Under the pieces are notes generated by a model that had not been told where the DNA came from, made no database searches, and was given only the letters and a program-made list of their open reading frames with translations. A stretch of 64,000 nt of DNA, from positions 156,517-220,516 of the forward strand of contig JAETNS010000003.1 in NCBI GenBank assembly GCA_021772015.1. The letters are read 5' to 3'. This document shows positions 1-9,501 of this stretch, in pieces. The position numbers and the translations under genes are program-made. How positions within the stretch are numbered: position 1 is the stretch's first letter; every line of letters begins with the position of its first letter. Origin of the DNA: Prevotellaceae bacterium (GTDB lineage: Bacteria; Bacteroidota; Bacteroidia; Bacteroidales; Muribaculaceae).

Positions 1-1
1 C

Positions 2-3000
2 AAGAAGGGGGCGAACACCTTCTTCGCCGTAGAGACAGACCACAAGCTCTCTTCGGCTGAATTAGAGAAACTTGCATGGGCTTTTTCCGGAGCCAAAGCC
101 CTGTCGGCCACTTCAGTGAAGGGACGCTTCGTCGGTCCTCGCCGTGAGATGATCACTCCGTGGAGTACCAACGCTGTCGAGATCACCCAGAACATGGGGT
201 TGGCAGGAATCTCCCGTATCGAGCAGTTCGAGCGCGTTGCCGACGGCGAGGAGCCTGTTTATGACAGGATGCTCTCACGCCTATATGACGGCCTCAATTC
301 AAAAGTGTTCGCGATCAATCGCAAGCCTGATCCCATCGTCAGAATTGATAACATCCATGAGTATAATCTTCGTGAAGGATTGGCTCTTAGCCCGGATGAG
401 GAGGCATACCTGGAATCTTTGGCCAAGAAATTGGGCCGCCCGTTGACTGATTCCGAGGTCTTCGGTTTCTCGCAGGTCAATTCAGAGCATTGCCGTCACA
501 AGATCTTCAACGGCACATTCGTCATTGACGGGGAAGAGAAGCCCATGTCGCTGTTCAAGCTCATCAAGAAGACTTCCCAGGAAAATCCCAACGGGCTTGT
601 ATCGGCATACAAAGACAATGTCGCATTCCTTGAAGGCCCGAAGGTTGATCAGTTCTATCCGGTCAATCCCGACCGTCCGGATTATTTCGAAGTCAAGGAT
701 GTCAATACCGTCATCTCCCTCAAGGCAGAGACACATAATTTCCCGACCACAGTTGAGCCGTTCAACGGGGCCGCAACCGGTACCGGTGGTGAGATCCGCG
801 ACCGTCTTGGTGGAGGAAAGGCTTCCCTCCCGATTGCGGGAACGGCTGTCTACATGACCTCATATCCCCGTCTCAGCCCCGAACACCGTTGGGAGCTGAT
901 GATGAATCCCCGCGTATGGCTCTATCAGACTCCCGCCGAAATCCTTATCAAAGCCTCAAACGGCGCATCAGATTTCGGCAACAAGTTCGGTCAGCCGCTC
1001 ATCTGCGGTTCACTGCTGACATTCGAGCATGAGGAGAATGAGCGCAAATACGCCTATGACAAGGTGATAATGCTTGCCGGAGGTGTGGGCTTCGCCGCAA
1101 AGAAAGATGCCATAAAAGGTACTCCCGTCGCCGGAGAGAAAGTTGTTGTCATGGGTGGCGACAACTACCGTATCGGTATGGGCGGAGGAGCGGTCTCGTC
1201 AGTTGAGACAGGCCAGTATGACAACTCCATCGAGCTTAACGCCGTACAGCGCGCCAACCCCGAGATGCAGAAACGAGTCGCCAATGTCATCCGCGCCCTT
1301 GCCGAAAGTGATTCAAACCCTGTCGTGTCAATCCATGACCACGGTGCCGGCGGCCATCTCAATGCCCTTTCGGAGCTTGTTGAAGCCACCGGAGGTCGCA
1401 TAGACATAGACGCTCTGCCGGTGGGGGATCCAACCTTGTCGGCCAAGGAGATTGTCGGCAACGAGAGCCAGGAGCGCATGGGCTTGGTCATCAAGGCAGA
1501 AGATATACCTTATGTCGAGCGTGTCGCCCAACGCGAACGCGCTCCGATGTATGTCGTAGGGGAGACCACCGGCGATGACCGTTTTGTATTCTCTGACAGC
1601 AAAGGTGTCAAACCTATTGACCTTGAGATGGCCGACATGTTCGGCAATTCCCCCAAGACGGTCATGACCGATACGACAGTGGATCTGATCTACAAAGATC
1701 CTGAATACAACGAGGCTAATCTCCTTCAATATGTCGAGGATGTCCTGTCTTTAGAGGCAGTCGCCTGCAAAGACTGGCTGACCAACAAGGTCGACCGCTC
1801 TGTCACCGGCAAGGTCGCCCGTCAGCAATGTCAGGGTGAGTTGCAGTTGCCGTTGAGCGACTGCGGTGTCGTCGCTCTTGATTACACCGGGCGCAGCGGT
1901 ATCGCCACTTCGATCGGCCATGCTCCTCAGGTTGCTCTCGCCGACTCCGCGAAAGGATCTGTCATGGCTGTGGCCGAGGCGTTGACAAATATCGTCGGCG
2001 CGCAGCTCGACAAGGGATTGAAGAGCGTCTCATTGTCGGCCAACTGGATGTGGCCATGCAAGAATGCAGGCGAGGATGCAGCCCTATACAAGGCCGTGGA
2101 GGCTTGTTCGGATTTCGCCTGCGCCCTCGGTATCAATATCCCCACAGGCAAGGACTCCCTCTCCATGACGCAGAAATACGGGGAAGACAAGGTCTTCGCT
2201 CCCGGCACCGTCATCATTTCCGCTGCCGGACAGACCGGGGATGTGCGCCGTACCGTAAGCCCTGTGCTTAAAAACAAAAAGAACACATTACTATATTATA
2301 TAGACTTCTCTTCCGACTCGTTGCGTCTGGGGGGATCGGCATTCGCCCAGGCATTGAACCGCATCGGTTCGGACGCTCCGACGGTGAAGGATCCCGTGAA
2401 ATTCGCCGCCGCTTTCGCCGCCGTCCAGAAGCTTGTGAAAGGACGTAAGCTGTTGGCTCTTCATGATGTCTCTGCCGGAGGTCTTGTGACCGCCATGCTG
2501 GAGATGCTGTTCTCCAACACAGCCGGAGGCCTGGAGTTCACCACTGCCGGATTCCTGCTCAACGGTGAGACAGATCTTGTGAAGATACTTTTCGCCGAGA
2601 ACCCTGCTGTCCTGATCCAGTTTGAGGAATCAAAGAAAGAATCTGTCGAGAAGATACTCAAAGATGCCGGAGTAAAGCACTTCCTCATTGGTAAACCCTC
2701 TGATGAGAGAGTATTGTTGATCGAGCATTATGGGGAAGAACGCCTCCTTGGTGTGGATCATCTGCGTGACCGCTGGTTTGAGCCGTCATATCTGCTTGAC
2801 CGCATCCAGAGCGGCAAGGAATGCGCCGCTTCGCGCTTCGAGAATTACAAGAAGCAACCGTTGCGTTATGCCATTCCCGCCTCATTCGACGGATCGTTGG
2901 CCTCCCGCGGACTTGCTTACCGCCGTGACGGCATGACAGGAATCAAAGCCGCGATAATCAGGGAGAAAGGTGTCAACGGAGACCGTGAGATGGCTTATTC

Positions 3001-3694
3001 GCTGTATCTCGCCGGCTTTGATGTAAAGGATGTGCATATGACAGACCTGATGAGCGGCCGCGAGACCCTGGAGGATGTCAACATGATTGTATTCTGTGGT
3101 GGATTCTCCAACTCCGACGTGCTCGGTTCTGCCAAAGGATGGGCTTCAGGATTCCTCTGGAACGATACCGCCAAGGCTACTCTCAAGATATTCTATGACC
3201 GCGACGACACCCTTTCGCTCGGTATCTGCAACGGCTGTCAGCTGATGGTCGAGCTCGGCCTCATACCTTCAGCAGGAAAAGGCCGTCCGTCGATGGAACA
3301 CAATGTCAGCCACAAGTTCGAGTCACAGTTCCTCGGCCTTACAATCCCGAAAAACAACTCTGTGATGCTTGGATCTCTCGCAGGAATGAAACTCGGTATC
3401 TGGGTTGCCCATGGAGAGGGCCGGTTCAACCTGCCCGGTTCGTTGAAGGATTACAACATCGCCGCCAAGTACAACTATGCCTCATATCCGGCAAATCCCA
3501 ACGGCAGTCGTGGAGCAGTCGCTGCTATTGCCTCTCCTGATGGCCGTCACTTAGCGATGATGCCCCACCTCGAAAGAGCGATCTTCCCCTGGCAGTGTGG
3601 CTTCTATCCCCACAACCGCCGCAACAACGAGGTCACTCCCTGGATCGACGCGTTTGTCAATGCCCGCAAATGGATCGAGTCGAAAACCCGTTGA
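2..3694 (+). CDS. purL: Phosphoribosylformylglycinamidine synthase, 5'-truncated by window
   Basis: Fourth step of de novo purine synthesis: converts FGAR, glutamine and ATP to FGAM in the cytoplasm. The open frame runs in from the left edge, so the true start lies outside. An internal GTG at 116 is an ordinary valine codon, because the frame upstream of it already reads as PurL (FFAVETDHKLSS). About 1230 residues are visible, so probably only about 5-10 are missing. Seen are the early PurL motif GPRREMITPWSTNAVEITQN, the central duplicated AIRS-type synthetase halves, and a C-terminal class I glutaminase domain with GICNGCQLM (first Cys is the usual nucleophile) and HGEGR. This is the large single-chain PurL of Proteobacteria and Bacteroidetes, not the PurLQS type. 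The purM gene at 50291 is not linked to it. Confidence 0.97.
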   Translation, partial: KKGANTFFAVETDHKLSSAELEKLAWAFSGAKALSATSVKGRFVGPRREMITPWSTNAVEITQNMGLAGISRIEQFERVADGEEPVYDRMLSRLYDGLNSKVFAINRKPDPIVRIDNIHEYNLREGLALSPDEEAYLESLAKKLGRPLTDSEVFGFSQVNSEHCRHKIFNGTFVIDGEEKPMSLFKLIKKTSQENPNGLVSAYKDNVAFLEGPKVDQFYPVNPDRPDYFEVKDVNTVISLKAETHNFPTTVEPFNGAATGTGGEIRDRLGGGKASLPIAGTAVYMTSYPRLSPEHRWELMMNPRVWLYQTPAEILIKASNGASDFGNKFGQPLICGSLLTFEHEENERKYAYDKVIMLAGGVGFAAKKDAIKGTPVAGEKVVVMGGDNYRIGMGGGAVSSVETGQYDNSIELNAVQRANPEMQKRVANVIRALAESDSNPVVSIHDHGAGGHLNALSELVEATGGRIDIDALPVGDPTLSAKEIVGNESQERMGLVIKAEDIPYVERVAQRERAPMYVVGETTGDDRFVFSDSKGVKPIDLEMADMFGNSPKTVMTDTTVDLIYKDPEYNEANLLQYVEDVLSLEAVACKDWLTNKVDRSVTGKVARQQCQGELQLPLSDCGVVALDYTGRSGIATSIGHAPQVALADSAKGSVMAVAEALTNIVGAQLDKGLKSVSLSANWMWPCKNAGEDAALYKAVEACSDFACALGINIPTGKDSLSMTQKYGEDKVFAPGTVIISAAGQTGDVRRTVSPVLKNKKNTLLYYIDFSSDSLRLGGSAFAQALNRIGSDAPTVKDPVKFAAAFAAVQKLVKGRKLLALHDVSAGGLVTAMLEMLFSNTAGGLEFTTAGFLLNGETDLVKILFAENPAVLIQFEESKKESVEKILKDAGVKHFLIGKPSDERVLLIEHYGEERLLGVDHLRDRWFEPSYLLDRIQSGKECAASRFENYKKQPLRYAIPASFDGSLASRGLAYRRDGMTGIKAAIIREKGVNGDREMAYSLYLAGFDVKDVHMTDLMSGRETLEDVNMIVFCGGFSNSDVLGSAKGWASGFLWNDTAKATLKIFYDRDDTLSLGICNGCQLMVELGLIPSAGKGRPSMEHNVSHKFESQFLGLTIPKNNSVMLGSLAGMKLGIWVAHGEGRFNLPGSLKDYNIAAKYNYASYPANPNGSRGAVAAIASPDGRHLAMMPHLERAIFPWQCGFYPHNRRNNEVTPWIDAFVNARKWIESKTR

Positions 3695-3736
3695 CAATCT
3701 ACAAGAAATATATTTCGAAATATAATAAATACAATC

Positions 3737-4609
3737 ATGAGTTTAAACATCATTGTTCTTGCCAAGCAGGTGCCTGACACCCGCAACGTGGGAAAAGATG
3801 CCATGAAAGAAGACGGCACCATCAACCGCGCAGCGTTGCCCGCCATCTTCAACCCCGAGGACCTCAACGCCCTTGAGCAGGCTTTGCGCCTGAAGGACGA
3901 GAATCCCGGATCCACCATCACAATGCTCACCATGGGTCTGCCCCGTGCGGCCGAAGTTGTGCGCGAGGGGATCTTCCGCGGTGCTGACAACGGCATTGTC
4001 CTCACAGACCGTCTCCTCGGAGGTGCCGACACACTGGCAACTTCCTACTCTCTGGCTCAGGCAGTCAAGAAAATAGGCAATTACGACATCGTGCTTTGCG
4101 GTCGTCAGGCCATTGACGGCGACACCGCCCAGGTAGGTCCCCAGATCGCCGAGAAGCTTGGTATTCCCCAGGTTACATATGCCGAGGAAATCCTCGACAT
4201 CAAAGATGGAAAAGTCATCGTAAAGCGTCGTCTGGAGTCAGGAGTGGAGACCGTCAAGGCCCCGCTGCCCTGTGTGGTGACTGTCAACGGTTCGGCCGCC
4301 GAATGCCGTCCGCGCAACGCCAAGCGTGTGATGCAATACAAGTATGCCGTTTCTCCCTCCGAGAAGGCGAAACTCGACGACAAGCAGAAAGCCATCGTGG
4401 AGAAACGTCCCAACCTCAATATCCAGGAATGGGGCGCAGCCTTCGTCGAGGCTGATCCCCAGCAGATCGGCATGGCCGGATCTCCCACAAAGGTGAAAGC
4501 CATCGAGAATGTGGTCTTCACAGCCAAACAGAGCCTCTCGCTGGAAAACAATGACGAGCAGATCGAACAGCTCATCAAGGAGCTTATCGCCAACCATACC
4601 ATCGGCTAA
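3737..4609 (+). CDS. etfB: Electron transfer flavoprotein beta subunit (FixA/EtfB)
   Basis: Small subunit of the heterodimeric ETF, which takes electrons from acyl-CoA dehydrogenases. It is 290 residues, slightly longer than the classic 250-260, as is common in anaerobes. It begins with the family's N-terminal strand and KQVPDT, and carries the ETF-beta stretch around CGRQAIDGDTAQVGPQIAEK. The ATG lies 42 bases after purL. A TATATTTC sequence at 3709-3716 is a one-mismatch -7 box but has no well-placed -33 partner, so I do not call a promoter. It heads an operon with etfA (20-base gap) and an acyl-CoA dehydrogenase. Confidence 0.95.
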   Translation: MSLNIIVLAKQVPDTRNVGKDAMKEDGTINRAALPAIFNPEDLNALEQALRLKDENPGSTITMLTMGLPRAAEVVREGIFRGADNGIVLTDRLLGGADTLATSYSLAQAVKKIGNYDIVLCGRQAIDGDTAQVGPQIAEKLGIPQVTYAEEILDIKDGKVIVKRRLESGVETVKAPLPCVVTVNGSAAECRPRNAKRVMQYKYAVSPSEKAKLDDKQKAIVEKRPNLNIQEWGAAFVEADPQQIGMAGSPTKVKAIENVVFTAKQSLSLENNDEQIEQLIKELIANHTIG

Positions 4610-4629
4610 TCCAAAAAAAGAACATCCCA

Positions 4630-5661
4630 ATGCAAAAAGATAAGAACAACCTCATCGTCTATTGCGAATATGAGGACGGCAAGGTGGCCGATGTCAGCCT
4701 TGAGCTCCTGACCAAGGGGCGTCAGCTCGCCACCGAACTCGGTGTGAAGCTTGAAGCCGTGGTCATCGGCGACAAGCTCGCAGGCATCGAGAAGCAGCTT
4801 TTCCCCTATGGTGTCGACATGGTCTACAAGGTAGAGGACAAACGTCTCTATCCCTATACCTCCAATCCCCATGCGGCAGTGCTGATCAACCTCTTCCGTG
4901 AGATAGAGCCACAGATCTGTCTGATGGGAGCTACCTGCATCGGCCGCGATCTCGGTCCCCGTGTCAGCTCATGTCTCCACAGCGGTCTGACCGCCGACTG
5001 CACCTCGCTTGTGATCGGTGACCACAAAGATCCCAAGACCGGCAAGGAATACCAGAACCTTCTCTATCAGATCCGCCCTGCATTCGGCGGAAATATCGTC
5101 GCCACGATCGTCAATCCCGACTGTCGTCCGCAGATGGCCACAGTCCGCGAGGGCGTTATGAAGAAAGAGGTCTTCAACCCCAATCACAAAGGGGAGGTTG
5201 TCAAGCTTGACGCGAAGAAATATGTCAAGGATGAGGACTTCGTGGTGGAGATCATCGACCGTCATATCGAGAAATCCAAGATAAACATCAAGAACGCGTC
5301 GATAATCGTTGCCGGCGGTTATGGAGTTGGATCCAAAGAAGGATTCGACATGCTTCATGAGCTTGCGTCGGTACTTGGCGCGGAGGTGGGCGCGACCCGC
5401 GCGGCTGTCGACGCAGGGTTTACCGAACATGCCCGTCAGGTCGGCCAGACCGGCGTGACCGTGCGTCCCAAGCTTTATATCGCTTGCGGTATCTCCGGTC
5501 AGATCCAGCATATCGCCGGAATGCAGGACAGCTCGATCATCATCTCCATCAACAACGATCCCAATGCCCCGATCAACACGATCGCCGACTATGTCATCAC
5601 AGGCAACTATGAGGAGATCGTTCCCAAACTCATCAAGTATTATAAGAAAAACTCGAAGTAA
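4630..5661 (+). CDS. etfA: Electron transfer flavoprotein alpha subunit (FixB/EtfA)
   Basis: Large ETF subunit, which binds the redox-active FAD. At 343 residues it is the usual size. The C-terminal FAD domain is clear: ASIIVAGGYGVGSKEGF, the ETF-alpha signature LYIACGISGQIQHIAGMQ (around residues 278-295) and SINNDPNAPI. The N-terminal Rossmann-like half contains LMGATCIGRDLGPRVSS. The stop codon shares its last base with the start of the next gene (TAATG), which implies translational coupling with the dehydrogenase that feeds electrons to this ETF. Confidence 0.96.
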   Translation: MQKDKNNLIVYCEYEDGKVADVSLELLTKGRQLATELGVKLEAVVIGDKLAGIEKQLFPYGVDMVYKVEDKRLYPYTSNPHAAVLINLFREIEPQICLMGATCIGRDLGPRVSSCLHSGLTADCTSLVIGDHKDPKTGKEYQNLLYQIRPAFGGNIVATIVNPDCRPQMATVREGVMKKEVFNPNHKGEVVKLDAKKYVKDEDFVVEIIDRHIEKSKINIKNASIIVAGGYGVGSKEGFDMLHELASVLGAEVGATRAAVDAGFTEHARQVGQTGVTVRPKLYIACGISGQIQHIAGMQDSSIIISINNDPNAPINTIADYVITGNYEEIVPKLIKYYKKNSK

Positions 5662-7397
5662 TGGCTAACTTCTATACAGACAACAAGGCGCTGAAGCTCC
5701 ATCTCCAGCACCCGCTGATGCAGAAAATCGTCAGCCTGAAGGAGCGTGACTTCGCCGACGCAGACAAGTTTGATTATGCGCCTGTCGATTTCGCCGACGC
5801 TATGGACAACTATGACCGCGTGCTTGAAATCGTGGGTGAACTCTGCGGCACGACAATCGCGGAGAACGCCGAAGGGGTCGACCATGAAGGCCCGAAGGTT
5901 GAGAACGGACGTGTCTCTTATGCATCCGGCACACAGCAGAATCTTGATGCCTGCCGCAAGGCCGGCTTGATGGGGATGTCTATGCCCCGCCGTTACGGTG
6001 GCCTGAATTTCCCCATCACTCCCTATATCATGGCTGCTGACATCGTCAGCCGCGCCGACACCGGCTTTGAGAACCTCTGGGGTCTCCAGGATTGCGCCGA
6101 GACCCTGTATGAGTTCGGTTCTGAAGAGCAGCGCGAGCGTTACATACCCCGCGTGTGTCAGGGAGAGACCATGTCGATGGACCTCACCGAGCCGGATGCC
6201 GGATCCGACCTCCAGTCGGTGATGCTGAAGGCCACCGAAATGCCTGACGGATCATGGCGGCTCAACGGTGTTAAGCGTTTCATCACCAACGGTGACGCTG
6301 ACATCCATCTGGTGCTGGCCCGTTCGGAGAACGGCACAAAGGATGGCCGCGGACTGTCGATGTTCATCTATGACAAACGTCAGGGTGGAGTGGATGTACG
6401 CCGCATCGAGAACAAAATGGGAATCAAGGGATCCCCGACATGCGAGCTTGTCTACAAGAACGCCAAGGCCGAGCTTTGCGGCTCCCGCCGTCTGGGCCTT
6501 ATCAAGTATGTCATGGCCCTGATGAACGGTGCGCGTCTCGGTATCGCCGCCCAGAGCGTAGGTGTCAGCGAGATCGCCTACCGCGAGGCCGACGCGTATG
6601 CCCGCGACCGCAAGCAGTTCGGCAAGGCAATAATCGAGTTCCCGGCTGTCCGCGAGATTCTCGCCACAATGAAAGCCAAACTCGACGCTTCACGCTGTCT
6701 GCTTTATGAGACCGCGCGTTATGTAGACCTCTACAAGGCTTACGAGGATATCGCCCGCGAGCGTTCGCTCACTCCCGACGAGCGCAAGGAGATGAAACTC
6801 TACAACAAGCTTGCCGACGCATGCACTCCGCTCGCCAAGGGGCTGACTTCCGAATACTGCAACCAGAACGCATATGATTGCATCCAGATTCATGGCGGCT
6901 CAGGTTTCATGAAGGATTACGCCTGTGAGCGTGTCTACCGTGATGCCCGTATCACCTCCATCTATGAGGGTACCACTCAGCTTCAGGTCGTTGCTGCCAT
7001 CCGCCACGTCCTGACCGGCACCTACGCCCAGCTCATTGAAGGATATCAGGCAATGGAGATCGCTCCGCAGCTTGCTACCCAGAAGAAGATGCTCGATGTG
7101 ATGTTCTCCAAGTATCAGGAAGCCGTCGAGGCTGTCAAGGCTGTCAATGAGACCGAGTACACTGATTTCATGGCTCGTCGTCTGGTAGAGATGGCCGGTG
7201 ATTGCGTAATGGGTTATCTTCTTGTGACCGACGCTTCCCGTAATCTATCATCCGAGAATGAGGCTGTCAAGGAAGCCGCAGAGGAGCTGGTCAAGAGTGC
7301 CAAGGTCTATGTTAACCTCGGAATGGCTGACGTGGCCCGTAATGCCGCTTTCGTAGCAACAGTGAAACCTGCCGATATGTCGGAATACCAGGGCTGA
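5661..7397 (+). CDS. Acyl-CoA dehydrogenase family protein
   Basis: FAD-dependent dehydrogenase, 578 residues, about 180-200 longer than the classic short-chain enzymes. The length resembles the large type with an extra C-terminal helical region. Visible motifs are MDLTEPDAGSDLQSV and FITNGDADIHLVLAR in the middle domain, the C-terminal core ARDRKQFGKAIIEFPAVREI and IQIHGGSGFMKDYACERVYRD, and the catalytic-base motif SIYEGTTQLQ with Glu436. It overlaps etfA by one base, so it very probably reduces the neighbouring ETF. The substrate cannot be told from sequence; branched- or short-chain acyl-CoA, or the reverse enoyl-CoA reduction in an anaerobe, are possible. A strong terminator follows. Confidence 0.92.
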   Translation: MANFYTDNKALKLHLQHPLMQKIVSLKERDFADADKFDYAPVDFADAMDNYDRVLEIVGELCGTTIAENAEGVDHEGPKVENGRVSYASGTQQNLDACRKAGLMGMSMPRRYGGLNFPITPYIMAADIVSRADTGFENLWGLQDCAETLYEFGSEEQRERYIPRVCQGETMSMDLTEPDAGSDLQSVMLKATEMPDGSWRLNGVKRFITNGDADIHLVLARSENGTKDGRGLSMFIYDKRQGGVDVRRIENKMGIKGSPTCELVYKNAKAELCGSRRLGLIKYVMALMNGARLGIAAQSVGVSEIAYREADAYARDRKQFGKAIIEFPAVREILATMKAKLDASRCLLYETARYVDLYKAYEDIARERSLTPDERKEMKLYNKLADACTPLAKGLTSEYCNQNAYDCIQIHGGSGFMKDYACERVYRDARITSIYEGTTQLQVVAAIRHVLTGTYAQLIEGYQAMEIAPQLATQKKMLDVMFSKYQEAVEAVKAVNETEYTDFMARRLVEMAGDCVMGYLLVTDASRNLSSENEAVKEAAEELVKSAKVYVNLGMADVARNAAFVATVKPADMSEYQG

Positions 7398-7455
7398 GAT
7401 TAGACTTTATGGATTTGATGGCAATGTCATCAAACACCCCGTTTAACAACGATTT

Positions 7456-7490
7456 GCGATGTGCCGTGATCATGGCACATCGCTTTTTTT
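7456..7490 (+). terminator. Intrinsic terminator of etf operon
   Basis: A perfect 10-bp stem, GCGATGTGCC / GGCACATCGC, encloses an 8-base loop and is followed at once by seven T residues (7484-7490). It lies 59 bases after the dehydrogenase stop and separates the etf operon from the PUL regulator. Confidence 0.93.
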
Positions 7491-7581
7491 GTCATAGGCA
7501 GTCGAATAACTGTTACTGAAAAATAATTTACCGAGACCGGTACGCAGGCAATAAGCGGGATTTCTCCTCGTTGTATGATTG

Positions 7582-9243
7582 ATGGGAAGAATCGTTTCTC
7601 TCATATTGTGTCTGGTGTTCGTGGCCGGCGTGAAGATGCAAGGCCGGGGAGCTACGCGTATTGACTCATTGATGGCCCAGCTTGACACCGTGGTCGCAAA
7701 CCGGAGCCATTATTTCGAGATCAAGGAGAACCGCTTGTCAGGCCTGAAAAGAGATTATTTCTCTGCCAGAAATGACATATCGAGATTTGATATCCTCGGC
7801 ACACTCATTGATGAGTATATCCCTTACAATACCGACTCGGCACTGGTGTACAGTCTGGAGCGCGAGTCGGTGGCGCGTCGTATCGGGGATCCGGTCAGGA
7901 TCTGCACGGCCCGCATGAATCGCGCTGTTGCTCTCAGTGCCATAGGAATGTATTCCGAAGTGATAGAAATAATGGAAGGTGTCTCAAAAGAGGAGCTGCC
8001 CGATTACCTTGTTCCCTTCTATTATTATGTGATGAGGACATTGTACGGCAGGTTATCGGATTATTCCGCTTTCGAGCCGGAACGCAAGCGTTATCTGCAG
8101 CTCACGGATGCTTACCGCGACTCCCTTATGATGGTCAATGACCCCGGATCACTGGCGTTTGCCATTTCAAGGGCCGACCAGCTTAATATACATGGCCGTC
8201 CGGCGGAGGCGGTCTCCGTGATGACGGAGTTCATGGACAGCCATGAACTTTCCGAGCATGACAAGGCCATATGCGCCTGGACGTTGTCGGAATCATATGG
8301 GATAATGGGGGAGACCAAATCACAGAAAGAGCAGTTGTTGGTGTCATCTATCTCCGACATGAAGAGCGCGGTCAGGGAGTATATATCGCTTCGGGAGCTG
8401 GCGTTGCTGCTCTACCGCGAAGGGGATCTCGACAGGGCATACAACTTCCTGAATGTTTGTGTCGATGACGCGACCAAGAGCAATGCCCGCCATCGTATCA
8501 TTGAGCTTAACGAAACCTATCCGATGGTCAACGGCATTTACCTCAATGCCATAAAGGACCAGAAAAGGTCGCTGCAATGGGCTTTGGCCATAATCACGGT
8601 CATATCGCTGTCGTTGCTTGCCGCGATATTTTTCATACGCAAGCAGATGAGAAACATAGCTGCAGCGAAGAAGACCATCGAAGAAAACAATCAACGGCTC
8701 GACATACTTAACTCAAAGCTCACGGAATCCAACCGGGAATTGTGTGAGGCCAACCGTTCGATTGCCGAGAACTCCCGTGTGAAAGAGACATACATCGGCC
8801 GTTACATGGATCAATGTCTGGAGTATATCGAGCGTCTTGACACCTACCGCAAGTCGATCTCCAAGATGGCCTCTTCGGGCAAAACCGATGAGCTTAAGAA
8901 AATGGTCAAATCTTCGGCAGCGATAGATGACGAGTTGAAATCTTTCTATGGCAATTTCGACGAGACTTTCCTCAAGTTGTTCCCGACTTTTGTTGAGGAT
9001 TTCAACAAACTGCTTTTGCCCGAGGAAGCCATTATCCCCAAGAGGCCGGGTTCGCTTAATACCGAATTACGGATTTTCGCCCTCATACGTCTGGGTATAA
9101 CCGACAGTGACCGCATAGCCAAATTCCTGCGATATTCCCTCACGACCATCTATAATTATCGTACCAGAGTCCGCAACAAGGCTGCCGGAGACCGTTCGCA
9201 ACTGGAGAAACAAGTCTTGTTGATCGGTCGCTCCGAACGATGA
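7582..9243 (+). CDS. SusR-like membrane-spanning PUL regulator (DUF6377 type)
   Basis: Likely transcriptional activator of the following susC-D locus. From the ATG at 7582 (an in-frame TTG lies 3 bases before) it is 553 residues. It has a signal or anchor segment (residues about 4-17), a helical TPR-like periplasmic sensor of about 300 residues, one transmembrane segment (about 332-353), a coiled coil (about 360-420) and a C-terminal helix-turn-helix region (about 490-553) containing ITDSDRIAKFLRYSLTTIYN. This layout matches SusR and other DUF6377 proteins, where an oligosaccharide such as maltose or isomaltose is thought to bind the periplasmic part. In B. theta a comparable regulator (BT3091, from memory) sits next to the dextran PUL. 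No clear promoter is seen in the 91 bases between the terminator and the start. Confidence 0.88.
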   Translation: MGRIVSLILCLVFVAGVKMQGRGATRIDSLMAQLDTVVANRSHYFEIKENRLSGLKRDYFSARNDISRFDILGTLIDEYIPYNTDSALVYSLERESVARRIGDPVRICTARMNRAVALSAIGMYSEVIEIMEGVSKEELPDYLVPFYYYVMRTLYGRLSDYSAFEPERKRYLQLTDAYRDSLMMVNDPGSLAFAISRADQLNIHGRPAEAVSVMTEFMDSHELSEHDKAICAWTLSESYGIMGETKSQKEQLLVSSISDMKSAVREYISLRELALLLYREGDLDRAYNFLNVCVDDATKSNARHRIIELNETYPMVNGIYLNAIKDQKRSLQWALAIITVISLSLLAAIFFIRKQMRNIAAAKKTIEENNQRLDILNSKLTESNRELCEANRSIAENSRVKETYIGRYMDQCLEYIERLDTYRKSISKMASSGKTDELKKMVKSSAAIDDELKSFYGNFDETFLKLFPTFVEDFNKLLLPEEAIIPKRPGSLNTELRIFALIRLGITDSDRIAKFLRYSLTTIYNYRTRVRNKAAGDRSQLEKQVLLIGRSER

Positions 9244-9426
9244 CTCTATAATACTTCAGATTGAAAAACTCGCTATATATCTCCTGCATTTGTGGGGGAA
9301 GCAGGGGTGAAAAACGACTTTTCGGGTTTAAAATCCACTATATTATTTACCCCCCCCGTTTATAATTAATATATTGATTACCAGTTAAGTAATACTCGAA
9401 AATCGCTACTTTTTTTGTATAGGCCA

Positions 9427-9457
9427 TTGACAACCTTTTTTTCTATGTATAACTTTG
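9427..9457 (+). promoter_or_regulatory. Bacteroidetes-type promoter of the PUL (susC)
   Basis: TTG at 9427-9429 and TAACTTTG at 9450-9457, separated by 20 bases, match the -33/-7 boxes of the primary sigma factor. The transcript would start near 9464, giving a leader of about 38 bases before the susC ATG. An 8-C homopolymer lies 70 bases upstream (9350-9357). No regulator operator could be recognised in the 258-base gap. Confidence 0.75.
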
Positions 9458-9501
9458 CAGAAAAACTTGCCTAACGATTATTTAACCAAAAAATCTTATC
9501 A

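Noticed and set aside
116..118. GTG as the start of purL
   Set aside because: The same frame upstream already encodes PurL N-terminal sequence to the window edge, so the GTG is internal.
3709..3716. TATATTTC as an etfB promoter
   Set aside because: One mismatch in the -7 box and no -33 element at suitable spacing.
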